Positions 12,213 to 21,287 of a stretch of 64,000 nt of DNA are shown here, one piece after another. The stretch covers positions 99,048,860 through 99,112,859 of the forward strand of contig CM067374.1 in assembly GCA_034401795.1 (NCBI GenBank), read 5' to 3'. A model generated the notes under the pieces. The model was given only the letters and a program-made list of their open reading frames with translations. It was not told the DNA's origin and ran no database searches. Within the stretch, counting starts at the first letter, position 1. Every line of letters begins with the position of its first letter. This stretch comes from Chaetoderma sp. LZ-2023a (Eukaryota; Mollusca; Caudofoveata; Chaetodermatida; Chaetodermatidae). The translations under genes were made by a program, and so were the position numbers.

Positions 12213-12662
12213 TGTATGCTTAGTTATCGCTCGCATTTCAAGTCTTATATTACCGCGAAAATATTTTGACTGAAAGTTGTTGGCATCATCCATGAACTTA
12301 CAGACAGATGGTATTCAAAATATTTTGTGCATCCTGCAATAATACGTATTGACTTTAGTGTACCAAGTCTCTCAGCCGTTTAATGGTTAAAAGTTGGTTG
12401 TACGTGTTACTGTTCATAAAGTGCGCGCAGGGCGGTAGAAGATAGCGGATGTCCCGCATGAATACGAGCATTATTGATCGAACAAATGCGCTCCATAAAT
12501 TCAAATTAAGCGCATCTATGCACGTCATTGTAACACGCGTGTACCCCATTGTGCGCATGGTATTTACGCCAGATGGCGTTCAATCCATGTGCGGCTGTTC
12601 GTTACTGTTACTAATGATATTTAAATGCAGCAGTTTCACGCTATGATTATTCGTTCTCCACG
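12213..12662. other. Unresolved segment between small Polinton genes
   Basis: Two overlapping short frames occupy this stretch: 65 residues on + at 12449-12646 and 67 residues on - at 12355-12558. The minus-strand product ('ALNLNLWSAFVRSIMLVFM') has the more protein-like composition, but it would be the only reverse gene in the element. I cannot decide between them; both may be spurious or decayed. Confidence 0.3.
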
Positions 12663-13187
12663 ATGTCGTCTGATCCTTGTTTTAAATATTTAAATCGCTC
12701 AGCATTTTGGTTCGATCTTGGTAATACGCGTAAAGCGCGTACGATATGTTTTGACGAAAAGTGGTGTATCGATCTACGGCAGTTTCATCCTGACAGTTAT
12801 CCGACTAAATGCGGTTTATATCTCAGCGTAGTAGCGTTTAAACAGCTGTTACATATCATACCCGATCTTGAGGACGTGGTAAAACGTGCACGCAAAAAAG
12901 AAGGCGTACTATTTACATATTCTTTGGACAGTTATGTTGGTATTTCTATCTGTGGCGAATTTCTGTGTATTGACATACACTATTTTTTCTGCTCTGATGC
13001 AGAACCATGGGCCACACATTGTGGATTATACCTGCAAGACAACAAGTGGGAATTATTGAAACAGAACACGAGTAATTTGCTTGCAGGATTACCTAACTTT
13101 TACGTGCCTCCCGACGTGAGCGGTGACGTGTTGTTTAGCCCGATACCTCAGTGCTTTTACGGTGTGAAAAAGCGAGAACATGAATGA
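12663..13187 (+). CDS. Protein with two PC4-like domains
   Basis: A 174-residue product that appears to contain the PC4/p15 coactivator fold twice. The first copy (about residues 16-66) reads 'WFDLGNTRKARTICFDEKWC' then 'IDLRQF', with a 'KCGLYLSVVAFKQLL' strand-helix end. This matches the family pattern of F-x-L-G-x3-R-x-V, a strand with 'IDIREF', then 'K-x-G-I-x-L' and a helix. The second copy (about residues 84-135) is 'YSLDSYVGISICGEFLCIDI' with 'HCGLYLQDNKWELLKQ'. PC4 proteins bind single-stranded DNA and modulate transcription, so a role in DNA handling or late transcription is plausible. The pattern is seen in the sequence; the domain name is my inference without a profile search. It starts at an ATG directly after a pyrimidine-rich stretch and looks intact. 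Confidence 0.6.
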   Translation: MSSDPCFKYLNRSAFWFDLGNTRKARTICFDEKWCIDLRQFHPDSYPTKCGLYLSVVAFKQLLHIIPDLEDVVKRARKKEGVLFTYSLDSYVGISICGEFLCIDIHYFFCSDAEPWATHCGLYLQDNKWELLKQNTSNLLAGLPNFYVPPDVSGDVLFSPIPQCFYGVKKREHE

Positions 13188-13226
13188 CATTCCATCCAGT
13201 AGTGATTCCGCAGAGATTCCGCAGAG

Positions 13227-13715
13227 ATGTCTAATCACGCCATGCTTACTATGGACGCTATATACCTCGATGAGTTTTTAAGCGATGATGAACTAAATCT
13301 CGTCGATGACGACGATACCGTCAAACTGTGTCACTATTGTAAAACTATGGGGCCGCAACACCATTATTGTCCTACGGATCATGTGCAAAAAATTAGCCAG
13401 AAATTATTCGCATTCATGCTGTGTGAAAAGATCCATTCGTTGGTTGTGCGAGATTGTTACAGATGTCTAGTAAATCATCCGAGTCAACGTGAACATTCTT
13501 GTTTAGGGATTGATGTTGACATTAATCTAATTGATAATTTTGAACTGTATAATGAGGCAGCATTATTAGAAATGGACGAAGCCGAATATTGTGCTCAACT
13601 AACCTGCCATTACGATATATATGAACATTGTACTGAACTGTACCATATGTGTATGACGGAATGGTATAGATACATTGTGGATGTAATATATGAAAAACAA
13701 ATGTTGTCGCCATAA
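13227..13715 (+). CDS. Polinton Cys-rich acidic protein
   Basis: A 162-residue product with an acidic N-terminus ('LDEFLSDDELNLVDDDD') and then paired Cys/His positions: 'CHYCKTMGPQHHYCPTDH' and later 'RDCYRCLVNHPSQREHSCLG'. The block D-C-Y-x-C-x3-HPSQ-x2-H-x-C is one I recall from small Polinton proteins of marine invertebrates. It probably forms a zinc-binding knot. The C-terminal half is Tyr/Glu-rich and has no recognisable domain. It is the last gene of the left block, 39 bases after the PC4-like gene, and it looks whole. Confidence 0.6.
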   Translation: MSNHAMLTMDAIYLDEFLSDDELNLVDDDDTVKLCHYCKTMGPQHHYCPTDHVQKISQKLFAFMLCEKIHSLVVRDCYRCLVNHPSQREHSCLGIDVDINLIDNFELYNEAALLEMDEAEYCAQLTCHYDIYEHCTELYHMCMTEWYRYIVDVIYEKQMLSP

Positions 13716-14289
13716 CTATAATTAATATTTTCTCTATGCGCGTATTAATTTAATTAGTTTTATTTAAAATTAACTTTAAGCATTAAAACACACGGATAAT
13801 TTTTAATAAAATCATATACGTATTTTTTTTTTTTTTTTTTAAATAACATAATTAATTGTTTTATTTCATCAATCGTAGCTTTGGAAAATATGACTTATTT
13901 TGTGTTTTTTCGTATCTTTGTAACGATATTTATTATTGATGTATGTAATTAATAAAAAAAAAGTTTTAAAATCGGATTTCGCTTGTTCAGTACTAGCACC
14001 TTGCTCTCTCTCTCTCTCTCTTTATCTGTCACTAGCGACTCGCTATTCACTCCCCTGCCTCCTCCACACGCGCTGGTATGCCCGCTTTTCACTTGACAGA
14101 GGGACTTGATGCCACGTGCCATTGATATTCTTTAGAGAAGAATGGTCTAGGTGAATGATTGGTAGAGTGAGCTGAATAGCGCATACTTAAGTAAAACACC
14201 GTTAGACAGTTTTTTGTTCAATTTCATGGCAAAATGTTCACTGAATATGGTGTTTATTTTTGTAACTATTTAAAGATGTCATAGATACG
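13716..14289. other. AT-rich noncoding gap in the Polinton
   Basis: Just after the left gene block there is an AATAAA at about 13805 and another at about 13950, a T tract at about 13826-13841 and a (CT)n run near 14013-14031. The AATAAA sites are the likely polyadenylation region for the left block. Confidence 0.5.
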
Positions 14290-14745
14290 TCGCACATGTA
14301 TCTGATGTTATAATCATACACTTAAATGTTCATAGCATTTCTCCTACATCTCGAGTATCTGACATCACAATCATAGAATTTCTCCTAATTTTATGATGCA
14401 ATTCTTAAATAGCCATAACATTTCACCTACGTCACAAGTATCTGAGGTCACAATCATAGCATTTATCTTAATTTTACGTCACAATTCTTAAATGATCATA
14501 TCATTCCTCCTACGTCACGAGTATCTGATGTCGCAATCGTGGCATTTCACCTAAATTTATGGTGCATTCTTAAATGGACATAGCATTTCACCTAAGTCTC
14601 GAGTATCTGACGTTGCAATCGTAGCATTTCTCCTAATTTTACGGGGCATTCTTAAATGGACAAAGCATTTCTCCTACATCACGAGTATCTGACGTCACAA
14701 TCGTAGCATTTCTCTTACGTCACGAGTATCTGACATCACAATTCA
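14290..14745. repeat. 82-bp tandem array between Polinton gene blocks
   Basis: The marker 'CGAGTATCTGACGTCACAAT' or a close variant recurs at 14352, 14434, 14518, 14600, 14682 and 14723. Spacing is 82, 84, 82, 82 and finally 41, so each 82-bp unit may be a dimer of a 41-bp ancestor. Units carry TACGTCAC and TGACGTCA sites (perfect TGACGTCA at 14690-14697). The array is noncoding and sits directly before the ATPase gene. Confidence 0.85.
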
Positions 14746-14811
14746 TAATGCTCGCTAACCAGTAAGCATTGATAAAATATTCGCAGAAGAGTAATTACAT
14801 ATTACATCGTA

Positions 14812-15498
14812 GTGACGGTTCACACGCGTCCACGTATGCCTAAGGTATATATATATATGGCAGCAACGCTTGACTGCAATATGTCGTTACGTCACCCATT
14901 TACTATGATTGTCTGCGGACCAACGCAGTGCGGTAAAACTGAGATGATAAAAGCACTAATAAGAGATTATTATGCCATTACTCCCCCTCACACAGAGGAC
15001 TGTGTACTGCTACGGTGCGTGGCAAGATGGGTATAACGATTTGGCGAAAGAAGTTGAATTTAAAGAAGGTGTGAATGTTGAACTAGACAGAAGTTGCAGA
15101 ACATTGGTGGTACTCGATGATTTGATGAAAAATGCGACGAGAGCATGGCTGATCTATTTACAAAACATTCTCACCATGAGAATTGTAGCGTAATATTTGT
15201 CGCACAATATCTGTTTCACAAGTCGCGCAATCAACGCGACTTATCAGTTAACTGTCACTACATGGTATTGTTTAAGAATCCATGTGATGCATCATCTATT
15301 CGTTCTTTATCTAATCAGATGTACCCAGGCAATACAAAGTATTTGATCGAATCATATAAGGACGCTACACACGAACCTCACTCATATCTACTCCTAGATT
15401 TGAAACAGACGACACCTGACAATATCAGACTCCATTCATCTGTTCATCTGAAGGAGGGCTACTACGTTTACATACCTGAGAAAAATGGCATCACGTAA
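14812..15498 (+). pseudogene. Polinton packaging ATPase, FtsK/HerA type (broken)
   Basis: Genome-packaging ATPase of the FtsK-HerA group. The Walker A motif is 'GPTQCGKTEM', preceded by 'RHPFTMIVC'. The Walker B motif is 'RTLVVLDDLM'. Downstream, 'CSVIFVAQYLFHKSRNQRDL' is the typical sensor-like segment, and 'YLLLDLKQTTPDNIRL' marks the C-terminal part. The gene has about two breaks. It opens the right-hand morphogenesis block and overlaps the next small gene by a few bases. Confidence 0.9.
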
Positions 15499-15820
15499 AA
15501 CGGAACGCCATTTACCTATGCTGCAATATTTGGCTAAAGTAAAGCCTTCAATCAGAAATGATGTAATCAAACAGTGTTCGAACGAATTTGTGGATGTACT
15601 ATGCGAATCATGCCTAAACGTATTACGTGGGAATGTTCATCTCACTAAAATACGATACAAGCAGCTGAGTAAATATAAAGCGAAAATGCGTACACTGACT
15701 AGTCGCGGCATGCCATATGCACGTAAAAGAAAATTGCTAATAACAGGCAGATTTTTAGGAGCCTTATTACCAGCAGTGATCGGTACGCTAGCGCCATTAA
15801 TTGGTAAACTGTTCACGTAA
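15485..15820 (+). CDS. Small Polinton protein: basic body, hydrophobic tail
   Basis: 111 residues that begin inside the end of the ATPase gene. A helical part contains 'CLNVLRGNVHLTKIRYKQLS', followed by Arg/Lys-rich 'RGMPYARKRKLLITG' and a hydrophobic C-terminus 'FLGALLPAVIGTLAPLIG' that could insert into a membrane. The same layout (N-V-L-x-G-N-V, KRK, hydrophobic tail) is, from memory, a conserved small gene of Polintons and related adintoviruses. It probably belongs to the virion. Exact role unknown. It looks whole. Confidence 0.65.
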   Translation: MASRKTERHLPMLQYLAKVKPSIRNDVIKQCSNEFVDVLCESCLNVLRGNVHLTKIRYKQLSKYKAKMRTLTSRGMPYARKRKLLITGRFLGALLPAVIGTLAPLIGKLFT

Positions 15821-15821
15821 A

Positions 15822-16379
15822 ATGGCGCTAGTTCCTCATGAATTGATAGGTAATTTAAATGAACAGAGTAAAATATCGTTGCTACAGACAGATCCATCGA
15901 TACGTAAAGCTATTAGTCTCGACAACGAGATATCCAATATATTAGCCAGACACGATCTGACTGAGAATGAAAAAGCAAAATCATATTCACAAGTATTGGA
16001 TAAGCATAGGCAATACTATCAGCAAATGCAAGGACATCAACAACAATATCTACAGCCCATAACTAACTACGATGCACTGCCCGCACAAATACTTGAACGT
16101 ACGATGAGGGGAATACCAAAAACTTACAAGACAAAAGCCAGTGGAGTAATTGATACTTTACGTTCGGTTCCTGAACGTTTTCACATTAATGACTTGGGCG
16201 AAGTGACAATAGAGGGTATGTTTTTCCCAAAAAGTAATGTACTCGACCTGCTTACAAACGTAGTAGCGCATGTGCGTAAACCTCTTATGGCTGGTATGCA
16301 TGATCAAGTGGAGGGAAAGTTTCTTAATCTGTTACACGACCTAAACATACCTCACAGATTTGTAGGGCAAGAGAAATGA
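15822..16379 (+). CDS. Polinton coiled-coil protein of the morphogenesis block
   Basis: 185 residues from the ATG at 15822, one base after the stop of the preceding small gene. Residues 1-85 are helical and Gln/Lys-rich ('YQQMQGHQQQYLQPI'), likely a coiled coil. The second half, with 'GEVTIEGMFFPKSNVLDLL' and 'PHRFVGQEK' at the end, resembles the C-terminal part of a conserved Polinton gene of unknown function (I-x-G-S/K-N-x-x-D-L-L, then ...I-P-x-x-x-x-G). The tight packing with its neighbours suggests a polycistronic or overlapping transcription unit. It looks whole. Confidence 0.6.
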   Translation: MALVPHELIGNLNEQSKISLLQTDPSIRKAISLDNEISNILARHDLTENEKAKSYSQVLDKHRQYYQQMQGHQQQYLQPITNYDALPAQILERTMRGIPKTYKTKASGVIDTLRSVPERFHINDLGEVTIEGMFFPKSNVLDLLTNVVAHVRKPLMAGMHDQVEGKFLNLLHDLNIPHRFVGQEK

Positions 16380-16533
16380 TGAGACAGATATATAATGGTG
16401 CAGAAAAGGATGTTAGCGCCAGTGAGTACACGTCTACGCCTGTGAGCAAAAGAATACGTAGAAAGAGTTCTCTAGCGGGCATCAGGAAGAAAAAGAGGCA
16501 TTCAATTCTGGTGTTGGTAAATTTAGATAAGTC
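16380..16533 (+). other. Short basic-coding remnant before the integrase
   Basis: Without a clear start, this stretch reads as a strongly basic peptide ('KRIRRKSSLAGIRKKKRHS') ahead of the integrase. It could be the tail of a lost small gene or a nuclear-localisation-like leader. I cannot assign it. Confidence 0.3.
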
Positions 16534-17612
16534 ATGAATGATTCTAAATTGTCAAAAGTATATTTTGATCCGAAACATTATGCATCTTTTGGTGGGAAAG
16601 AAAAGCTATATAATGCGTTCAAAGGTCAAATACCTCGCAACTACATCGACAAATGGTTAAGACATCAAGAAGTATATACTCTACACAGACCGCAGAGAAC
16701 AAAGTTTGACAGGTGAAAAATAAGAGTTTCATCCGTCGATGAACTATGGCAGGCAGATCTATGCTCGATGGGTATGCTGGCAAAAGAGAACAACAATGTG
16801 TTATATTTGCTATGCATAGTTGATGGCCTTTCAAAATATGCATGGGTGGAATGCCTGCTTAGTAAAACGTCGTCAGCAGTCAAGAAAGGGTTAGAAACAA
16901 TATTGGAGCATATTGAGCATCGCCCACACGCTATTCAAACAGACAAAGTGGGCGAGTTCATAAACCATGTAATGAAAAAATATTTGAAAGATAATGGAAT
17001 ACATTTCTACACTTCTCAAAATGAAACGAAAGCCGAAATGGTAGAGCGTTTTCAACGCACACTGAAGGGTCGAATATACAGATGCATGACGCATAAAAAT
17101 ACATGAAAGTATATCGATGTATTACCTAGTTTAGTCACAGCATACAATAACACCACACATTCCAGTATGTGCATGGCTCCTTCCGAAGTCAACCGTAGTA
17201 TGGAGTTAATCGCGTAGAGAAATATATATGGAAAGAAGACGAAGAAACATTCCAAATCTAAAAACAGCCCTACTCAAGGCGACCATGTTAGAATATCACA
17301 AGCAAAAATGCCATTTGAAAAAGCATATCACGGGCAATGGAGTCGCGAATTGTTTAAGGTGCATGAGGTGCTTACAGACAAATATCCATACTTATATAAA
17401 TTAGAAGACTATGGAGGTGACCCGATTATGGTACTTTTTATCGTGATGAGGTACAGCAAGTGATAGAAGAAAATGATAAAGAGTACGCCATGGAAAAAAT
17501 ACTTAACAGTAGAAAAAATAAAAAGGGACAACGCGAGTATCTGGTAAAGTGGCTCGGTTACCCGACTAAGTTTAACACATGGGTCAATGAACTAAGTACT
17601 ATACATCATTGA
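16534..17612 (+). pseudogene. Polinton integrase with chromodomain (broken)
   Basis: Retroviral-type (rve) integrase, the enzyme that inserts the element. An N-terminal part ends in 'KWLRHQEVYTLHRP'. The catalytic core shows the DDE residues in 'ELWQADLC', 'AIQTDKVGEF' and 'ETKAEMVERFQRTLKG'. The C-terminal chromodomain is clear: 'YAMEKILNSRKNKKGQREYL' then 'VKWLGYP' and 'NTWV'. Chromodomains bind methylated histone tails and can steer integration to chromatin. The gene has about three to four breaks. It lies in the middle of the structural block, between the coiled-coil gene and the membrane-protein gene. Confidence 0.93.
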
Positions 17613-17614
17613 CA

Positions 17615-17902
17615 ATGGATGAATATATGGAGAGAAGATTGGATCAGAGCATGTGGCGAATGATGGGTTCACTAATACCGAAAGAAGAAATAGTATACCT
17701 AGCTCAAATTATAATAATTTATATCGTAATCATTGCATGTATCATAAATCTGAGTATACAAAATGGGCAATCAGGCATATGGATATCGCTTTTGAGTGGA
17801 TGGCTTGGGTATATATTGCCTAGTCTGCGCATAAAGACGTCCATACATCATTCAACTCAGAATGAACGAGGATCAGTTTTACATAATGCTTCCGAGAAAT
17901 AG
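17615..17902 (+). CDS. Small Polinton membrane protein
   Basis: 95 residues from the ATG at 17615, directly after the integrase stop. N-terminal 'MDEYMERRLDQSMWRMMG' is amphipathic, then 'IPKEEIVYLAQIIIIYIVII' leads into a first membrane helix, and 'GIWISLLSGWLGYILPSLRI' forms a second. I recall the same plan (acidic helix, I-P-K-E/D-E, two hydrophobic spans, G-Y-I-L-P) from other Polintons. It overlaps the start of the minor capsid gene in another frame. Function unknown; virion membrane contact or exit is a guess. It looks whole. Confidence 0.65.
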   Translation: MDEYMERRLDQSMWRMMGSLIPKEEIVYLAQIIIIYIVIIACIINLSIQNGQSGIWISLLSGWLGYILPSLRIKTSIHHSTQNERGSVLHNASEK

Positions 17903-18881
17903 TAGTACCCAGTTCTTTCCAGACAATAAGATATCAGAGTTTCGAACACGTCTGCAAACTCCATTAACATTAGATGGCGAATGGGAAGTGGGCCTCTCGA
18001 GTGTGTTATATCCGAGGAGTTGGTTTACTATTGCGGAAGAAAGTTTTATACAAATATATGCATTTACTAAGAAGAAGATAAAGAAGAAGAAGAAAGGTAG
18101 TGATGCGACAGAAGAAATTAGCAAAGATGTCGCCAGCACGCCAGAAATAGAAAAGACAACGGCTTTTCCACTAGTTTTAAAAGATGGTTTCGGTAATCCA
18201 CGTCCTGCCGATCGGGGAAAACGGTCACGAAATGCTCGGGGAAAAGATGTGCGAAATGATCAAACAAATAATGACGGTAAAAAACGTTCATATAGAAGCG
18301 AAAATCTGTATTATGTGCAATCAGAAGCTCCATTTATCAATGTGCCGAAAGGGTACTATGACGTAAAAAATATGGTAGACTATCTAAATGGCCAGATAGA
18401 GAGCAAGACAAGATTTAGACACAAAAAATTATTTTTCAATTTTTACTTGCATCGCGCGAATCTAGTTTCTCTCACAGTTAATGATAATTACACTATACGT
18501 TTAGGTGGAGATGTAGCAAATTTAATCGGATTCGAAGGAGGAAAAATACATATGGGACCTATAGACTTTAAAGAATCATTTCGTTCAAATCATGAGGGTG
18601 GTCCTACGACCGCGTATATGTACTGCGACGTAGTCTCACACCGCGTGGTAGGCGATACTTCTGCACTGCTACTCAGAGTGATACCCGTTTCTAGCACAGA
18701 TGGAGGAAAAGATATATGTCAGTGGACATTTCCTGATATTCAATACCGTACTGTGTCAAAGAACTACATCGATACTATTAGAATACTTATAACGGATAGA
18801 ACTGGCGCCAATGTCCCATTCAAGGACGGAGCATCGCCGAGTGTACTCTGTTTGCATTTCAGACGATGCCGACAACGATAA
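17862..18881 (+). CDS. Polinton minor capsid protein (penton-like)
   Basis: 339 residues, starting at an ATG inside the membrane-protein gene. The N-terminus 'MNEDQFYIMLPRNSSTQFFP' followed by 'PLTLDGEWEVGLSSVLYP' is the characteristic opening of Polinton minor capsid (single jelly-roll) proteins. A Lys-rich insertion lies around residues 66-75. The middle holds 'KGYYDVKNMVDYLNGQI', and the C-terminal part 'TAYMYCDVVSHRVVGDTSAL' through 'LRVIPV' and 'TIRILITDRTGANVPF'. In family terms it forms the capsid vertices. It looks essentially whole. Confidence 0.88.
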   Translation: MNEDQFYIMLPRNSSTQFFPDNKISEFRTRLQTPLTLDGEWEVGLSSVLYPRSWFTIAEESFIQIYAFTKKKIKKKKKGSDATEEISKDVASTPEIEKTTAFPLVLKDGFGNPRPADRGKRSRNARGKDVRNDQTNNDGKKRSYRSENLYYVQSEAPFINVPKGYYDVKNMVDYLNGQIESKTRFRHKKLFFNFYLHRANLVSLTVNDNYTIRLGGDVANLIGFEGGKIHMGPIDFKESFRSNHEGGPTTAYMYCDVVSHRVVGDTSALLLRVIPVSSTDGGKDICQWTFPDIQYRTVSKNYIDTIRILITDRTGANVPFKDGASPSVLCLHFRRCRQR

Positions 18882-19349
18882 TGAGAGGGACAATAAGAGG
18901 GATGATGAGAGGAAGAACGAACACACCAGCGCTGGCGCGTTACTACGCGAGTCAAGCGGGTCATGGACGTATTCCAGTTTTTGTAGGTGCACGATACCAA
19001 TCAGGACATGGACTCGGTAATATCTTAGGTGGTCTATTATGTTCAGCAATACCGTTCGCAAAAAAATGTGGCTAAATCTGTAGGTAAACAAGCTCTTAGT
19101 GCTGGAATCGGACTAGCTGAGGACGTAATGTCTGGGGAAAATGTTAAAACAGCATTAAAATCGAGAGCATGTGGTGTTGCCAGGTCTTTGATACCGGTAG
19201 CTGTAACAGCGGTGCGAGGTGATATAAGACCACCTCAACCTAAATGTAAAAAGAGGAATAATACAGGTAATGCTCAGTCAATGCGTGCGACACCGAAGAG
19301 GAAGGGTCGCAAGAGACGTCAGAGAAAACAAGCTGATATCTTTAATTAA
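18866..19349 (+). pseudogene. Polinton basic virion-type protein (broken)
   Basis: It overlaps the end of the minor capsid gene. It begins 'MPTTIMRGTIRGMMRGR', then 'IPVFVGARYQSGHGLGNILG' with a G-L hydrophobic helix, and ends in a strongly basic tail ('RATPKRKGRKRRQRKQADIF'). The plan (V-F-x-G-x-x-x-Q-x-GHGLG, helix, K/R-rich end) recurs in the gene between minor and major capsid in Polintons, and is reminiscent of adenoviral core or cement proteins. It is probably an internal DNA- or capsid-binding component. About one break. Confidence 0.7.
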
Positions 19350-19357
19350 CAAACATC

Positions 19358-20352
19358 ATGGAACTTAATCAGATCTGTGAGTGCTCGAAGAGCGAATTAG
19401 ACATTTTGCAGATGCGTCCCATAGTGACGACATTGGAGTCTGCAAAATGGGAACAGTTTCAGCCTGTATCTAGTTTATCAGATAGTGGTCTGATCGAGTT
19501 TTACGTCAGTGGGTCTGCCGATAGATATTTAGATCTTACGCAATCTTATCTTTAGATTAAAGTTAAGCTAGTAAAGCTAGATCAAAATGGTGATGAAAAG
19601 ACACTCAAGGCGAATGACCTGATAGCGCCTGCGAATAATCTTTTGCATACGATATTCTCGCAAGTGGATGGGTTTTTTTAATGGAAAGCGTGTCAATTAT
19701 GCTTTCCGCTTGTACATCGAGACATTACTAAATTATGGCAGCGATGCCGCATCCTCGCATCTACAACTTGCTGGATGGAAAATAGATGATGCCGGTGAGT
19801 TTGATAACATCGCCGATACTAACTTAAGATTTCAAGTACGTAGAAGAATGATGGCGCAGAGTAAAACGGTGCAATTAATAGGCCGCATACACAGCGATAT
19901 GTTTCTGCAGGACCGATTCCTGCTCGGTTAATGATGCCTATAATGGTGTGGTACATAAAAATCCGTTCAAGTTTGATAACAATAACACTACCTACGCTAC
20001 ATGTTATATAAATGGAGAAGAGGTTACAACATCGCCAATACGTCCTTCATTTAGCGACGACATTTACTCGGATGCTTATTTCTCACTATTCAGCGGTACT
20101 GGGGTGTTATTCAATGACCGTGGCTACCTGACAAATAAGACGCAGTTCAGACATGGAACCACATTGTTCGCATGGGACTTTACGCCAGATCTAGCTGATT
20201 CAGAGCATCGCTACCCTACACGCACTGGTTCGCTAAGTTTGGTCTTCCATTTTGCTCAAGCACTTGCCGCTACAACCAATGTAATTTTCTATGCTGAATT
20301 TGATAATACGATAGAAATTGGATCAGACTTTAACGTATCAACAGATTATTAA
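19358..20352 (+). pseudogene. Polinton major capsid protein (broken)
   Basis: Its position between the basic gene and the protease, together with its content, identifies the double jelly-roll major capsid. The N-terminus has 'CECSKSELDILQMRPIVTTL' followed by 'WEQFQPVSSLSDSGLIEFYV'. Later come 'NYAFRLYIETLLNYGSDAAS', 'LIGRIHSDMFLQDRFLL', and a C-terminal 'GSLSLVFHFAQALAATTNVI' then 'FYAEFDNTIEI', all typical of the family. In intact elements this protein builds the hexagonal faces of the capsid. Here it is a fossil with several breaks. Confidence 0.88.
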
Positions 20353-20357
20353 CAAAT

Positions 20358-20774
20358 ATGTTGAATACCTTTGAAATAGAGGATCTATTATTCGGCGACA
20401 ATAAAACGTGTGAATACTTTCTCGGTGTTTTTCCAATTGACAATGTACCCGCACATATTAAATATCTCCCGGCCTCATTAGTAATAAACATGCATCCCAG
20501 TAATAAATCCGGACAACATTGGGTGGCAGTTTATTACAGTAGAAATGAAAATTCCGAATACTTTGATCCTTATGGAAGACGCCCTTCTGATGGAAGAATG
20601 ATATCAAATGTACAAAATGGACACAGTGCGCGTGTTTATTATTACAACAATGTATGTGTTCAACCAGCCGTGATGACAACTTGTGGATATTATTGCATAT
20701 ATTTCTTATACCATCGTTCGAGAGGTGTACAAATGAAACATATTATGGGCCCTAAGAAACGGAGACAAAAATGA
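20358..20774 (+). CDS. Polinton adenain-like cysteine protease
   Basis: 138 residues, five bases after the major capsid gene. Ulp1/adenain-type maturation protease. The catalytic His lies in 'GQHWVAVYYS', the acidic residue in 'SEYFDPYGRRP', and the Gln and Cys in 'VQPAVMTTCGYYCIYFLYH'. An N-terminal 'FLGVFPIDNVPAHI' precedes them, as in other Polinton proteases. The enzyme would cut capsid precursors during assembly. The catalytic core appears complete; the far C-terminus departs from the usual sequence. Confidence 0.88.
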   Translation: MLNTFEIEDLLFGDNKTCEYFLGVFPIDNVPAHIKYLPASLVINMHPSNKSGQHWVAVYYSRNENSEYFDPYGRRPSDGRMISNVQNGHSARVYYYNNVCVQPAVMTTCGYYCIYFLYHRSRGVQMKHIMGPKKRRQK

Positions 20775-20808
20775 CACGATAGTGAAACGTCTGATGTGCA
20801 GGCTTATG

Positions 20809-20814
20809 AATAAA
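20809..20814 (+). terminator. AATAAA poly(A) signal after the protease
   Basis: The first canonical hexamer downstream of the structural block. Further AATAAA-like sites follow near 20880 and 20930. It is the likely 3' processing site of the right-hand gene block. Confidence 0.45.
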
Positions 20815-20829
20815 CAGAAAAAATGATCA

Positions 20830-21287
20830 TATTTAATGTATAATTATTTATGTACTATGTTTTCTTTTTTAATTATCGTGAATAAATATCGCTAATATTT
20901 ATCATAAGAAAAATGCACGTATCAATAAAAAATACATTTATTTTGTAAAAATGTTATTATTTCTTCATGTTTCCTTCTCACCCCTCACCCATCCATCCCC
21001 AATTATCATTATTTTGATACGTCGCGATGGATGAATGCCGATAATGGATAAATAAAATTAATGGTACACTAGGCACAAGAGGCGTACCACAATGATCCAA
21101 AGATCCGTAATTAATCATATTCACATCGTGACAATGACAAAATGTGGACATATTTGAATACAGAGGAAACCATATGATGTGCTCTGTAATTGAACCCTGC
21201 GTATCAATTCCAGTTTTCTATAAAAATTGTCATTCAAACATGGTGCAATAGTAATGCTTTGAAAACCGATGATGTTAATTTTAAGCG
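20830..21287. other. AT-rich spacer in the Polinton
   Basis: No convincing frame. It contains several AATAAA-like sites and a pyrimidine-rich run (about 20970-21000). Confidence 0.4.

Noticed and set aside
14290-14745. A CRISPR-like array
   Set aside because: Direct repeats at 82 bp have spacers that are themselves repeated, the element is eukaryotic, and no cas genes are present. It is a tandem repeat.
15637-15897. A reverse-strand hydrophobic frame
   Set aside because: It is antisense to the small Polinton protein with a hydrophobic tail, whose position and sequence fit better.
18756-19091. Reverse-strand frames opposite the minor capsid and basic protein genes
   Set aside because: They are complementary shadows of Arg-rich coding sequence; the + strand frames match Polinton gene order.
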